In this document: positions 1-10,109 of the stretch, one piece after another | Position numbering within the stretch: position 1 is the first letter of the stretch | How the letters are laid out: every line of letters starts with the position of its first letter | Origin: Bretschneidera sinensis | Taxonomy: Eukaryota > Streptophyta > Magnoliopsida > Brassicales > Akaniaceae | Direction: 5' to 3' | Length of the DNA stretch: 64,000 nucleotides | NCBI GenBank assembly: GCA_023935145.1 | Contig: CM043700.1 | Span: forward strand, 41,210,620 to 41,274,619 | Notes under the pieces: generated by a model | The model's input: the letters and a program-made list of their open reading frames with translations, nothing else | What the model was told of the DNA's origin: nothing | Databases searched by the model: none | Made by a program: the position numbers and the translations under genes

Positions 1-378
1 ATATATATATATATATGAACTGATATAAACTTTCTTATGTAACTTTTGCTCGCATATCCATTATTCTCATCTCGAAATTTCTCTTACAAAATGGACACTT
101 GTAAGACAAAATGATTGTCGTTCTCTTTATACTTTATACTTGGCCATTATCTCTTAAACTTGGCAACTTACTTTATACTTGGCACCATCAAATTAGACTT
201 GGTAGCCGGTGCTGCCACGTTTTACTGTTCTTCGATTATTATTATTATTTTTAATTAATTTTTTTAGAATTGCTTTATTCAAATACTAATAAACCTTTCA
301 CATAGACTTTATTTTAAATTCCATGTCATATTTATTAAATTACTTATTTACTCTTACTTTACAAATATGGGTATTACA
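1..378 (-). repeat. 3' LTR of the chromovirus, truncated by the window edge
   Basis: In element orientation it starts TGTAATACCC at 378. It matches the right-hand LTR (7190-7569) nearly base for base, including the stretch encoding nothing that ends in an AT dinucleotide run. The AT run at 1-17 aligns with the TA run at 7158-7185. Confidence 0.93.
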
Positions 379-392
379 ATTCTACCCTTCTT
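379..392 (-). promoter_or_regulatory. Polypurine tract beside the 3' LTR
   Basis: Read on the minus strand, a purine-rich run (AGAAGGGTAGAAT) lies directly before the LTR start TGTAATACCC. It sits where plus-strand DNA synthesis is primed in LTR elements. Confidence 0.75.
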
Positions 393-427
393 ACAAAAAT
401 TTTGTCCCCGAAATTTTCTTACTAAAA

Positions 428-802
428 TCAAGCATAGAGTTGGGGATAATCTTTCCTTATTATGTCTTCATATTCCCATGTGACTTCTTCAACATCTCTA
501 TTGCGCTATAATACTTTAATCAAATGAATGACTTTATTGCGCAAAACTTGTTTCTTTTTGTCCAGTATTCGGACTGGTGCTAGTATAAAAGTCAAATCTT
601 TCTGAATTTCTATCGCCTGATTTGAGATATTATGGGACTCATCGCGAAAGTACTTCCTCAGTAGAGACACATGAAAAACATTATGCAATTTATTTAATTC
701 TGGAGGCAAATCCAAACAATATACTACGGGCCCAATTCTTTCAATCACCTCATAGGGCCCTATAAATCTCGGGCTCAACTTTCCATTCTTTTTAAATCTC
801 AA
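428..802 (-). pseudogene. Integrase C-terminus plus chromodomain, gypsy pol (broken)
   Basis: Minus-strand segment after the integrase core. It begins with the typical gypsy GPY-like stretch (GPYEVIERIG) and the conserved HNVFHVSLLRKY block. It ends with a chromodomain-like tail (VEEVTWEYED) and a stop codon at 428-430. A TAG at 506-508 stands where the family usually has Trp before the chromodomain RN residues, so the reading frame is cut there by a G-to-A type change. Chromodomains in chromoviruses bind histone marks and guide integration; that role is family knowledge. A frame gap separates this piece from the integrase core at 899. Confidence 0.85.
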
Positions 803-898
803 TACTCCCTTCCACAGAGATATCTTAAAAAATACCCAATCACCAACTTGAAACTCGAGAGGTCGTCTTCTTTTATCAGTATATCATTTCTGTCGGTT

Positions 899-1474
899 CT
901 AAGCTACTCTAAGGTTCTCCTTAACCAGTTTGATCCTTTCAGTAGTCAAATCTATCATTTCTAGGCCATATATCTTTCTCTCTCCAACTTCTTCGCAACA
1001 TACTAGAGTTCTAGACCTTCTACCATATGAAGCCTCGAAAAGTACCATCCCAATACTAGTTTGATACTGATTATTGTATGCAAACTCGATCAAAGGCAAA
1101 TAAGCATCCCAGCTTACTGAGAAACTTAAAACACTTGCCCTCAGCATATCTTCTAGTATTCTGATAATCCTTTCTATCTGCCCATATGTTTGCGGATGAA
1201 AAGCGGTACTAAACTGTAATTGCGTACCCATTGCTTCTTGGAAACCCCTCCAAAATCTAGAGGTAAATCTAGAATCTCTATCTGATATGATACTCAAAAG
1301 TACTCTATGTAATTTTACTATCTCTACTACATACAACTCAACCAACTTTTCTGGGCTCCAAGTAGTTTTGATAGGAAGAAAATGTGAAGACTTAGAAAGT
1401 CTATCCACTATAACCCACATAGCATCATGCCCTCTCTGGGTATGGGGAAAACCAGAGACAAAATCCATACTCAC
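899..1474 (-). pseudogene. Integrase core of the chromovirus
   Basis: A 191-residue open stretch with the complete DD35E triad: Asp4 (MDFVSG), Asp65 (ISDRDSRF) and Glu101 (GQIERI), with 35 residues between the last two. The usual Ser after GQ is Ile here. It is separated from the HHCC zinc-binding part on its right by a one-base frame change near 1620. It would insert element DNA into the genome. Because the flanking polyprotein is broken it cannot work in cis. Confidence 0.9.
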
Positions 1475-2067
1475 ATTTTCTCATGGCCACTCAGTTACTG
1501 GAAGAGGTTGTAATAAACCTGTTGGATGTCTATTCTCAGACTTTACCTGTTGACAAGTCAAACATCTAGCAATGTATTCTGCTACATCTTTCTTCATCCC
1601 TGACCACCAATAATTTTGTTTCACCCCCTATACATCTTATTATTACTTGGGTGCATGGAATATACAGAATCATGAGCCTCCCGTAATATCTCCTTTCTAA
1701 TTTCCACTTCGTTGGGAACACAAACTCTATGCCCCAATACTACCATTCCATCTTCTCTAATTCTAAATTCAGTTGACTTCCCACTCAGCACTTCCTGCGT
1801 GATCTTCTCTATCCCCTCATCTCCACTATGCATCTGTAATAAACGATCAATAATAGTGGATTGTATCACTATATTTGCCATTAATACTCCTCTATCATTA
1901 ACACTCAATTGCATCCTCATTCTTCTTAATTCTATCATCAACCTAGTATTATGACTCCCAATAACAGCTAATCTCCCGGTAGCCTTTCTACTCAATGTAT
2001 CGGCTACTACATCTGCCTTTCCCGGATGATAGTGAATTGTACAGTCATAATCATAAATCAATTCCAT
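1475..2067 (-). pseudogene. RNase H end and integrase zinc-binding region
   Basis: The right part (1621-2067) opens with the end of RNase H (HYHPGKADVVADTLSRK) and then the integrase N-terminus, ending at the histidine of the HHCC finger (SMHPSNNKMYRG). Continuing leftward in a shifted frame, 1484-1617 reads KQNYWW, then a Cys pair (RCLTCQQVK) completing HHCC. A single-base indel near 1620 therefore broke a once continuous polyprotein. Confidence 0.86.
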
Positions 2068-2140
2068 CCACTTCTTCTATCTCAAATTCAATTCTTTCTG
2101 GGTTGGTAAATGCGTCAAGCTTTTATGATCAGTAAAAATT

Positions 2141-3052
2141 TCACACTTGGCTCCATATAAAATGGTGTCTCCAAATCTTTAAAGCAAAAACTATGACAGC
2201 CAATTCTAAATCATGGGTCGGGTCATGCCTCTCATGGTTATTTAGTTTCCTAGATGCATAAGCTATAACTCTCCCATGTTGCATCAACACACATCCCAAC
2301 CCCTGATGTGACACATCACTATAAACCAAATATCCTTCATCACCAGAGGGAAGCACTAATACTGGGGCAGTAGTCAGTTTTTCTTTCAACAGCTGGATAC
2401 TGTTCTCACATTCCTCTGACCAGCTGAAATTCACATCCTTCCTAGTCAATTTAGTCAAAGGTCCAGCAATCATAGAAAAATTCTGGATAAATCTTCTATA
2501 ATAACTAACCAACCTCAAAAAGCTTCTAATTTCAGTTACACTCGTGGGTCTTTTCCAATTCAACACTGCTTCGACTTTTTGTGGGTCAACTGCTATCCCC
2601 TCTCCCGATACAACATGTCCCAACCAAAACTCACATTTAGAGAACTTCGCATATAATTTCATTTTTCTCAGAATCTCCAACACTATCTCCAAATGTCGTA
2701 TATGCTCCTCTTCATTATTGGAATATACCAAAATATCATCAATAAACAAAATTACAAATCTGTCCAAGAATGGTTTAAACACCCGATTCATAAGGTCCAT
2801 AAATACTGTAGGAGCATTGGTCAACCTAAAAGGCATCACTAAGAACTCATGATGGCCATAACGTATCCTAAATGCAGTTTTAGGTACGTCATTCTCTTTT
2901 ATTTTCAATTGATAATAACCCGACCTCAAGTCTATCTTAGAGAACACTCTAGCTCCCTGTAACTGCTCTAATAAGTCATCTATCCTGGGCAAAGGATATC
3001 TATTCTTGATTGTGATCTTATTCAATTGTCTATAATTAATACACAACCTCAA
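2141..3052 (-). pseudogene. Reverse transcriptase and RNase H of the chromovirus
   Basis: About 303 codons. The reverse transcriptase palm is well kept: Asp41 in KIDLRSGY and the catalytic FIDD at residues 103-106 (FIDDILVYS). The RNase H part begins near residue 240 ([16 protein letters not shown]), with the catalytic Asp and later [12 protein letters not shown]. The track begins inside the finger domain because a run of nine A residues on the sense strand (about 3062-3070), before DGTLRLC, has shifted the frame. The downstream break falls between this segment and the RNase H tail at 2067. It copied the element RNA into DNA in the particle. Confidence 0.92.
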
Positions 3053-3117
3053 TGTCCCATCTTTTTTTTTACAAATAACACAGGGGCTCCCCAGGGTGAC
3101 ATACTAGGTCGGATAAA

Positions 3118-3477
3118 CTATATATCTAGCAACTTTTGAAGCTGAACTTTCAACTCTCTCAATTCAGCTGGGGCCATTCTATAAGGTGCTATGGATATAG
3201 GTGTTGATCCTGGAATCACTTCAATAGAAAATTCAATCTCCCTATTGGGAGGCAACCCAGTCAACTCTTCGGGGAATACATCAGAAAAATCTTTTACTAC
3301 CAAAATATCTTCTAATTTTCTACTCTCTTTGCTAGAATCCACTAAATATGCTAAATACCCCTCACAACTCTTCCTCAACCATTGATTAGCAGTTAAGGCA
3401 GAAATCAGATAATTAGCAAGTATCTTATGTTCTCCTTGAAAATTAAACTCATCCTGTCTGGGTATCCTGAACACCAC
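3118..3477 (-). pseudogene. Protease-RT linker and start of reverse transcriptase
   Basis: Contains the conserved pre-RT block of plant gypsy elements (VFPEELTGLPPNREIEF, then APYRMAPAELRELK). The sequence between 3052 and 3118 continues RT in another frame, with stops. An in-frame stop near 3478-3498 separates it from the protease. Confidence 0.85.
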
Positions 3478-3498
3478 ATTTTTCTTAAAACAATCTAC

Positions 3499-3831
3499 CT
3501 AAGTATGATATGCAGATAACCAATTCATCCCCAGAATTACATCAAAATCTGTCATATCTAAAGGCAATAAATCAATCTCAAATTCTCTATTAGCAATATT
3601 AATCACATAACTTCGATAGATTGTTATGATAATAACCCTATCTCCAGTAAGAACCTCAACAATAATTGCATGCATCAAAGGACTAGCGCTAGCATCAATA
3701 GATTTCATATAACTACTAGATGCAAAAGAATGGGTTGCACCAGTATCAATCAATAATCTAGCAGCCCTACCAAGGATAGATATCATACCCATAATAACAT
3801 TAGGAGTGGCTTGTGCATCCTGCTGGGTCAA
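3499..3831 (-). pseudogene. Aspartic protease of the chromovirus
   Basis: 110 codons with the retropepsin active-site motif LIDTGATHSF (residues ~27-36) and a downstream DVILGMNWL flap-end block typical of gypsy proteases. It processed Gag-Pol in the particle. It is joined to the zinc knuckle region at its right only through a stop near 3855. Confidence 0.9.
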
Positions 3832-3855
3832 TGCATAGACTCTACCATCTTCAGA

Positions 3856-4170
3856 CTAAATCTGACTGCCACGTCCTCGCTCTGCTACAGATCCTTGACC
3901 TCTGCCCCACACACTCTCTGATCCACCGCCTCTCTCTATCGGTATTTTCTCGACACTTCCAATGTTTACTTCAGAAGATTTTCTCGCTGGACAATCTACA
4001 GCAACATGTCCTCCCTCACCACACACAAAACATATCTGTGTAGGGCAATTACGAGACAGATGCCCCTTCCGATTACACTTATAGCAAACCCTTGACTTCT
4101 GATTATCCATCAGATTACCACTTCCCCTTGGTGGCATACTCACTCCTCTACCATAACTCCCAGTTCCCAT
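3856..4170 (-). pseudogene. Gag nucleocapsid with two zinc knuckles
   Basis: Two CCHC knuckles in a row: CYKCNRKGHLSRNC (CX2CX4HX4C) and CFVCGEGGHVAVDC. They are followed by an Arg/Gly-rich tail. Two knuckles instead of one is common in this clade. The segment packages element RNA. Confidence 0.9.
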
Positions 4171-4260
4171 TGCTTGTCTCCCAAATCGAGGGGTCCCACT
4201 GGTAGTACTTTGGGTTACAGAAGTAACAGATCCCGCTTGCCTCTGATTTTTCCCTACAGT

Positions 4261-5262
4261 TCATTGGGACAAGGAACGCCCCCTCTGGGGTGGTCTCCCA
4301 CCTTGTACACCCATACTGCTACCTCCTCTAGATTCCTTAAATCTAGATCTCTTCAGCCAATCCCTCCTTATTCTCAACTCCATCAGATCTTTCTCAATCT
4401 GCAATGCTTTATCCATCAGTATAGCATAATCCCCTATGCCTATATAAAAGAGTTTAGTCCGAATATCATAGTGTAATCCATCTAAAAATCTCTTACATTT
4501 TCTTTCTTTCGTATTCACGAACTCAGGTACAAACCTTGACAGGGCTATAAATTTACAATCATATTCAACCACTAATAAATTTCTCTCTCTTAGGTGAATA
4601 AAATCTCTTTCTTGTTGTGCCCGAAAAGTATATGGAAAATACTTTGCAAAGAATTCATTCTTAAACTTATTCCAAGTCAAAGGTTGATCTACCCGTGTAC
4701 TCACCCTAGGCAGAATATCTTCCCATCATTGTGAAGCCTCACCCTCTAGCATAAATGAAGCAAAAGTAACCTTTTGTTTATCTGACACCGGTAGAACCTC
4801 AAAATATTTCTCCACGTGCCTAATCCATTACTCAGTTTTCACTGGATTTGCTGATCCCTTAAAAGACTGAGGTTTAAACTTAAGAAACCTCACAAAATAA
4901 TCCCCTTGCATCTCATTTGCAACTACCCCTCCCTCAGGAGCCTCTTGCCTCACCACATCCGGTTATCTTCTATATCTTTCCTCTAATCTTCTCTGCAAAT
5001 TAGCAGCCCTTTCTTTAGCTACATTTATCCTTTCTATAGCATGATTAAAGGCTCCTCTCAATTCATCATTCCTACCCTCAGATACTCTCCCAGCTCTACT
5101 GGTACTAGCTACACCATTAGCATGTTCCCTTGAGGGAATTACAGACTCAACTTCCTCCTCTACTTCAGTCCTCCTAAAAATTGGGGGTCTACCACGTCCC
5201 CTCTGATTTAGAGTTCTACCTCTAGCTCTCGCACGACCACGTGTTATCCTCAGACTCTGCAT
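4261..5262 (-). pseudogene. Gag capsid region of the chromovirus (several stops)
   Basis: The start at 5262 gives a basic Arg/Gly-rich N-terminus (MQSLRITRGRARARGR). The frame breaks near 4963. The capsid Retrotrans_gag core is readable at 4261-4704 (WNKFKNEFFAKYFP, then FIALSRFVPEFV). Between them is the usual Gag linker. A TGA near 4721-4723 replaces the first Trp of the expected WWED block (here read *WED). The broken stretches align in order, so this is decay of one ORF, not separate genes. Confidence 0.87.
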
Positions 5263-5334
5263 TTAAGAATATAATTTATTTAGATCTTCCACTTTTTAAG
5301 TTCTCATGCAGTCTACAGAATCTTAAAGCCTAAT

Positions 5335-5346
5335 GCTCTGATACCA
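5335..5346 (-). promoter_or_regulatory. Primer binding site, initiator-tRNA-Met type
   Basis: Read on the minus strand, TGGTATCAGAGC lies four bases after the end of the 5' LTR. This equals the complement of the 3' end of plant initiator tRNA-Met, the usual primer of chromoviruses and many copia elements. Confidence 0.93.
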
Positions 5347-6113
5347 AAATTGTAACGACCCATCCCGGGTTGGCCACCCCTGAAACGTTGTCATTACATT
5401 TTGAGAATCCCAGCACGACATATATTTGCAACCATAAAAATAATACTAACAAAAAGTTCATAATTAACCTTAACAGGGGAGGTATATAAATCTGATATTA
5501 ATTTACATATAATTTACAACATAAGATGCATGAATATTTACAAATATCTATTTCCTTTTCTTATTAGTATGAGGATATTGACACATACGTGGCTTACAGA
5601 AATTTATTCCGTCTGACTTTGGACCCACCAACTACTTGTCATGTCTGCTACCTGAAATCATTGTACAATGAGGGGTGAGCTTCACAAGCTCAGTAAATTT
5701 AATTTACCAAAAGTATTCCAATTCCATAAATAGTCCTTTAATATTTAATCATTTATTTTTTACATAACTTGATGACAACTTTCTACTATCATTACACATA
5801 TCATAAGATTCATTCTCAATCAATCTCTTCTTTTCAATCATTGGTCCACCTTAAGACCATCAATTATCTCATAATTACCTTGTAATGAGGTTCACATCAT
5901 AAAGTCCATTATTTAGATGGTATTTATCATTCTCTGCTTTTACTTTTTTCATAATTGTCTCTCTCTGAGAGATCAAATCATCTATAAACAATTTCGTAAT
6001 AATATACTATACGTAAGCATTTTAATGATGCAACAATAATTAAAACAGATGCAATTGCATGAATGATTATGATGGGAACGTCTTCGCACCTGTCAACAGG
6101 TTGTTATTATCTT

Positions 6114-6288
6114 AGACTGGCTGCCTTCCCGGTTCTTTCATTCTCATAAGACTGATTGCCTTCCCGGTTCTTTCATTTTCATTAGACCGGCTGCCTTCCT
6201 GGTTCTTTCATTTTAATTAGACCAGCCGCCTTCCCGGTTCTTTTATTCTCATTTAGATCGACTGCCTTCGCGGTTCTTTTCTTTTCAT
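6114..6288. repeat. LTR-internal 35-bp tandem repeat, five copies
   Basis: Five imperfect head-to-tail copies of a unit around CTGCCTTCCCGGTTCTTT. The solo LTR of the same family at about 22128-22296 carries five copies of the reverse complement, so this minisatellite belongs to the family's LTR. Confidence 0.9.
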
Positions 6289-7153
6289 TTAATGTATATG
6301 CAGATGAACAATGATCTCAAATGAACAATAACATAAAAACAACATAATTTTAAAACAATTAAATTGGCATTTATGATCATTCTCAAATTTATATAAAATT
6401 TTCCACTAAGACTCTCTCATCCCAAATTACATCAAATCATCCATTAAAACTTGTCAAGATTCACTAAATTTCATTCCAAATCTCATCAAATCATCCATCA
6501 AAGTTTGTTAAGATCCACTAAAATTTATCTCCTAAAAAATTCATATCAAAATCTCAACCATACCTCATCAAGAATTTCACTTCTCACTTTTATTATTAAA
6601 TCAACTCAGTTTTTTAATATTATTTCTTTTCACATAATACTTTCTACAATTCTAACATTTATACCATATCTATCCACCCAAAGATTTATCTACCACCCAA
6701 TCGTACTTTAATAATTAAATTTAATATTATCATCAAATAATTGATTTTTATTTGGACTACTTAAAGTAAATCCAACTCACCACGTAGTACTTTAAGCTAC
6801 CCGTAGATCACCTCTTTGCCTTTCTTGTTCTTCTTCAAAACTTCCCCCGATTGTTGACCGCCCACACCTGACATAATATTTACGTTAAATTTATAATTAT
6901 TTCTTCATTTCTTCATAAACCACGCACATTGAAAATTCTCACTTTAACTTCCTGAAAATTTCATAAATGCTAAAATTTTAAAATAAACATTACCTTCTAC
7001 TATTCTGATAGCTTCTCGAAAATCTATATAAAATATTCTCGAAAATCTCTTCAAAATTTCGATCTTTCAACTTTTCTTTGAACTCCCAAGTGTTTAGAGA
7101 AAATGGAGAAAAAACTAAATTTTGATCCTTCAACTTATGAATTCACTTCTACT

Positions 7154-7157
<4 letters not shown>

Positions 7158-7185
<28 letters not shown>
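7158..7185. repeat. TA microsatellite at the LTR promoter position
   Basis: A 28-bp TA run lies about 385 bp inside the LTR. The left LTR has an AT run at the matching place. The solo LTR has a short GTATATATATACA there (21349-21361), which is a plausible TATA box, so the microsatellite seems to have grown from the promoter. Confidence 0.8.
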
Positions 7186-7188
<3 letters not shown>

Positions 7189-7599
7189 CTGATATGAACT
7201 TTCTTTTGCAACTTTTGCTTGCATAGCCATTATTCTCATCTCTAAATTTCTCTACAAAATGGATACTTGTAAGACAAAATGATTGTCTTTCTCTTTATAC
7301 TTTATCCTTGGCCATCATCCCTTAAACTTGGCAACTTGCTTGATACTTCGCACCATCAAATTAGACTTGGTAGTAGGTGCTACCAGGTGCTGCCACCTGC
7401 TACCACGTTTTATTGTTCATCGATTATTTTTTTAAAAAATTAATTAATTAATTTTTAGAATTAGTTTATTCAAATACCAATAAACCTTTCACACATACTT
7501 TATTTTAAATTCCATGTCATATTTATTAAATTACTTATTTACCCTTACTTTACAAATACGGGTATTATAAAAGCAAAAAAAAATTAACTAAAAAAAAGG

Positions 7600-8521
7600 C
7601 AAAATTACTGTGATCCGTGTTCGCCATAGGGCAAGCAAGGCAGAGACCGTGCCTTGAAAGATCTTCGTTATCATAGAGAACTTCTATGTCCAAAGGTGCG
7701 GCCAGCATACGTTTCAACGTCTCCTGCTCTCGGTGCAGGAGGTGTGGCTTCGTACATTTGCCCGCACGGCCCAGGCTCCAGTTGAGGGGGACGTTGAAGC
7801 TCTAGATACTCCAGATGAAGAAGAATGACTTCTTCCACTTTTTGATGGAGGACTGCTTCTTATTCAGCACACTCCTCCTGGCCCTTGAGCTGACCATAAC
7901 CTACCTGGACTACCCGTGCTTGCTAATCTGGAAGTGGGCCTTGAAAATGTTAAGGTTCATAACACTGCCCACTTCTGTACACACTGAGTTGGGCACCAGC
8001 TAGCACAGTGCTATACCGAAGTATCTCAGCACTGTGCAAAAGAAAGAGTGGAGGGGAAACCTGAGCCCGACCTTCATGTGCTGCTCGTAGATGCACAACT
8101 CATAAGGCGCACGGCTCGGGAAGGCATCACAAGTCCTTTCCCCACCCTCTGGTGCTTGGAGGGCGTAATCCATCAGAATACGATAGACCTTCCTCATTAC
8201 ATGAAGCTCCGCTTCCCCAACTACACTCGACACAGAGTTGGCCTCGAACGACCATTGCTCATGCTCCTCCATCGTGGCGTCCCCCTTGATCTCCGCTAGT
8301 GTACGATCGGCCTCATCCTCCTTCTTAGAAGAGGCCTCTTCCTCACTTTCTCTATCATTATCTTCCCCAGGGATGAAGGGCATCTGGGCAAGGCTACCCA
8401 CCCGAGGAACGATCTTCAATGAGGATTCGTCCTCATTGGAGGAGATACTTATAGCCTCCTCTAGCTCTTGTGATAGGTTCCCACTGTCCTCACTACCACT
8501 ACTTACTCTATGCTCATACAT
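7600..8521 (-). pseudogene. Antisense ORF of the Tat element, Transposase_28-like
   Basis: Likely start is the ATG at 8521. The N-terminal ~100 residues are very acidic and Ser/Glu-rich (LSQELEEAIS, then SEEEASSKKEDEAD). Next comes a block typical of plant proteins called putative gypsy-type transposon (Pfam Transposase_28): YELCIYEQHMKVGLRFPL, then VLRYFGIALC. A TAG at 8000-8002 ends the open frame where a Gln codon is expected. The same frame continues leftward with recognisable sequence (KKWKKSFFFIW) and further stops near 7907-7918. The product's role is unknown. It runs against the element's transcription. The copy at 55410-55715 shares the LEEAI start and the W-FEAN block. Confidence 0.75.
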
Positions 8522-8814
8522 GGTAAAAAGGACAGGAGACTCACTTAAGGGATGAATGTGAATTGCGCGTACGGCCTCAGTCTTTTCGCGAAAAAGTACC
8601 ACTCCAACAAGTCACCCGGCCTTAAGATCTCTCGGCAACTTCGACTCCAATCAAACCACCGAAACCCTCTTCCAAAATCACAAGACAACCCCGAGCTATC
8701 AATCAAAGAACTCCAAACCCTCAATTCGACTCCGAGCACTCTCTAGATTTCTTTTTCTCTCAAAAACTCCAAGAATGCGAGAAATTAAGTGAGAAGAAGA
8801 GAGGAAGGAATCAC

Positions 8815-8824
8815 CCTTATATAG
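8815..8824 (-). promoter_or_regulatory. TATA box of the antisense ORF (copy 1)
   Basis: CTATATAAGG on the minus strand, about 290 bp before the likely ATG at 8521. The identical ten bases lie before the homologous ORF in copy 2 (55271-55280). Confidence 0.7.
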
Positions 8825-9180
8825 AGATTATGGCAGTAAAAATGAGGATCATTAATCTCTCTTTAAGAGACATGACCCTAGATATCCCCCAGACGCCGTT
8901 TGCTCTCTCCATGACGACAATTGTCATAAAGGATTGATGTCTTATGTACCCCAGATGCCATTTACTCTCCCCTAGGCAAAAAGTTGCAAATCTAATAAAT
9001 ACACACCGTCATCCAAAAAGTAACTGCCCCATTTAATATGATTTGACGCCACAAAAACCCTAAAAAGAAGCCCCAAGAGGCCCAAAAAGAAGAAGCCCTA
9101 AGAGACCTAAAAGGAAGAAGCCCTAAGAGGCCCAAAGCAAAAGCCCAAGAAAGAAGAAGTCCAAAGGAACCTAAAGGATA
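8825..9180. other. Antisense promoter region between TATA box and array
   Basis: No gene. It contains several degenerate copies of an AAGAAGCCCTAAGAGGCCC-like motif (9057-9170), directly next to the repeat array. It probably forms the upstream promoter of the antisense ORF. Confidence 0.5.
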
Positions 9181-9990
9181 ATCTCCAAGATCGAGCGTGT
9201 GAGCTGCTTGTCACATGCTCGGCCTGAAACCTCCAAGTCCGAGCATGTGAGTTGCTTATCACATGCCCAGCCTGAAACCTCTAAGTCCGAGCATGTAAGT
9301 TGCTTGTCATATACCCAGCCTGAAATCTCCAAGTCCGAGCATGTGAGCTGTTTGTCACATGCTCGGCTTGAAATCTCCAAGTCCAAGTGTGTGAACCGCT
9401 CTTCACACACTCGGTCTAGAATCTCTAGGTCCGAACGTGTGAACCACTCTTCACACACTCGACCCAGAATCTCTAGGTCCGAGCGTGTGAGCCGCTCTTC
9501 ACACGCTCGGCCCAGAATCTCCAGGTCCGAGCATGTGAACCGTTTTTGGCACGCTTGGCCCAGAATCTCCAAGTCCGAGCATGTGAGTTTCTCACATATG
9601 CTCGGCCTAAAATCTCCAGGTCCGAGCATGTTGACTGCTTGTCACATGCTCGGCTTAAAATCTACAGATCCGAGCGTGTGAACTACTCTTCACACTCTCG
9701 GCCCAGAATCTCCAGGTCCGAGCATGTGAACTGCTCTTCACACACTCGGTCCAGAATCTCCAAGATCGAGCGTGTGAACTGCACTTCACATACTCGGCCC
9801 AGAATCTCCAAGTCCGAGCGTATGAGCTACTTGTCACATGCTCGGCCTAAAATCTACAAGTCCGAGCGTGTGAACCGTTTTTCGCATGCTCGGCTTAGAA
9901 TCTCTATAACCGAGCAGGTGAGTGGCTTCTCCCGTGTTCGGCCAAAAGCCTCCAAACCCGAACACGAGAGCTATACTCAGTCTAAGATCT
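9181..9990. repeat. 48-bp palindromic tandem array, about 17 units (Tat copy 1)
   Basis: Units of 48 bp such as CTCCAAGTCCGAG plus CATGTGAGCTGCTTGTCACATG plus CTCGGCCTGAAA. Each unit contains an inverted repeat (CCGAGCATGTG against CACATGCTCGG) around an AGCTGCTTGT loop. The unit length is divisible by three, so long frames stay open on both strands. I regard these frames as by-products. The array sits in the 3' untranslated region of the element, between the antisense promoter and the polypurine tract. The right end is degenerate (9900-9990). Confidence 0.95.
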
Positions 9991-10068
9991 CCTAGTCCGA
10001 GGATACAAACCACTTATTCCTCAAAATCCTAAGTACAAATGCACGGCCATGGAACAAAATCATATCAT

Positions 10069-10109
10069 ACTTCCTCGAAGCACATGACTGCTTGAGGAAG
10101 TGGGGGGCC
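10069..10109 (+). promoter_or_regulatory. Hairpin overlapping the polypurine tract (copy 1)
   Basis: ACTTCCTCGAAGCA (10069-10082) pairs with TGCTTGAGGAAGT (10089-10101). The right arm runs into the polypurine tract GAGGAAGTGGGGGGCC (10094-10109), directly before the LTR. Copy 2 has the same layout with different stem bases (38013-38051). Confidence 0.8.

Larger units (their letters stand above)
1..7569 (-). mobile_element. Ty3/gypsy chromovirus (Tekay/Del-like), minus strand
   Basis: LTR retrotransposon read on the minus strand. The 5' LTR lies on the right (5351-7569). The 3' LTR on the left is cut by the window edge (1-378). Between them are gag with two zinc knuckles, protease, reverse transcriptase, RNase H, integrase and a C-terminal chromodomain-like segment, in gypsy order. 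The initiator-Met primer site, the LTR start resembling TGTAATACCC and the chromodomain place it with Tekay/Del chromoviruses; that clade name is inference from family knowledge. The coding region carries many stops and frameshifts, so it is non-autonomous. The five bases after its right edge are AAAGC; the matching target duplication would lie left of the window. Confidence 0.93.
5351..7569 (-). repeat. 5' LTR of the chromovirus (2.2 kb)
   Basis: Complete LTR, 2219 bp. In plus-strand view it begins TGTAACGACCC at 5351 and ends GGGTATTATA at 7569, so in element sense the first dinucleotide is TA rather than TG, a likely point mutation. It matches the left LTR over 7190-7569 and the solo LTR at 20933-23374 over most of its length. 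It holds a 35-bp tandem repeat and a TA run at the promoter position. Confidence 0.93.

Noticed and set aside
9171..9995. Overlapping open frames of 149-160 codons in the small array
   Set aside because: Same cause as in the large array; three frames on two strands share the region.
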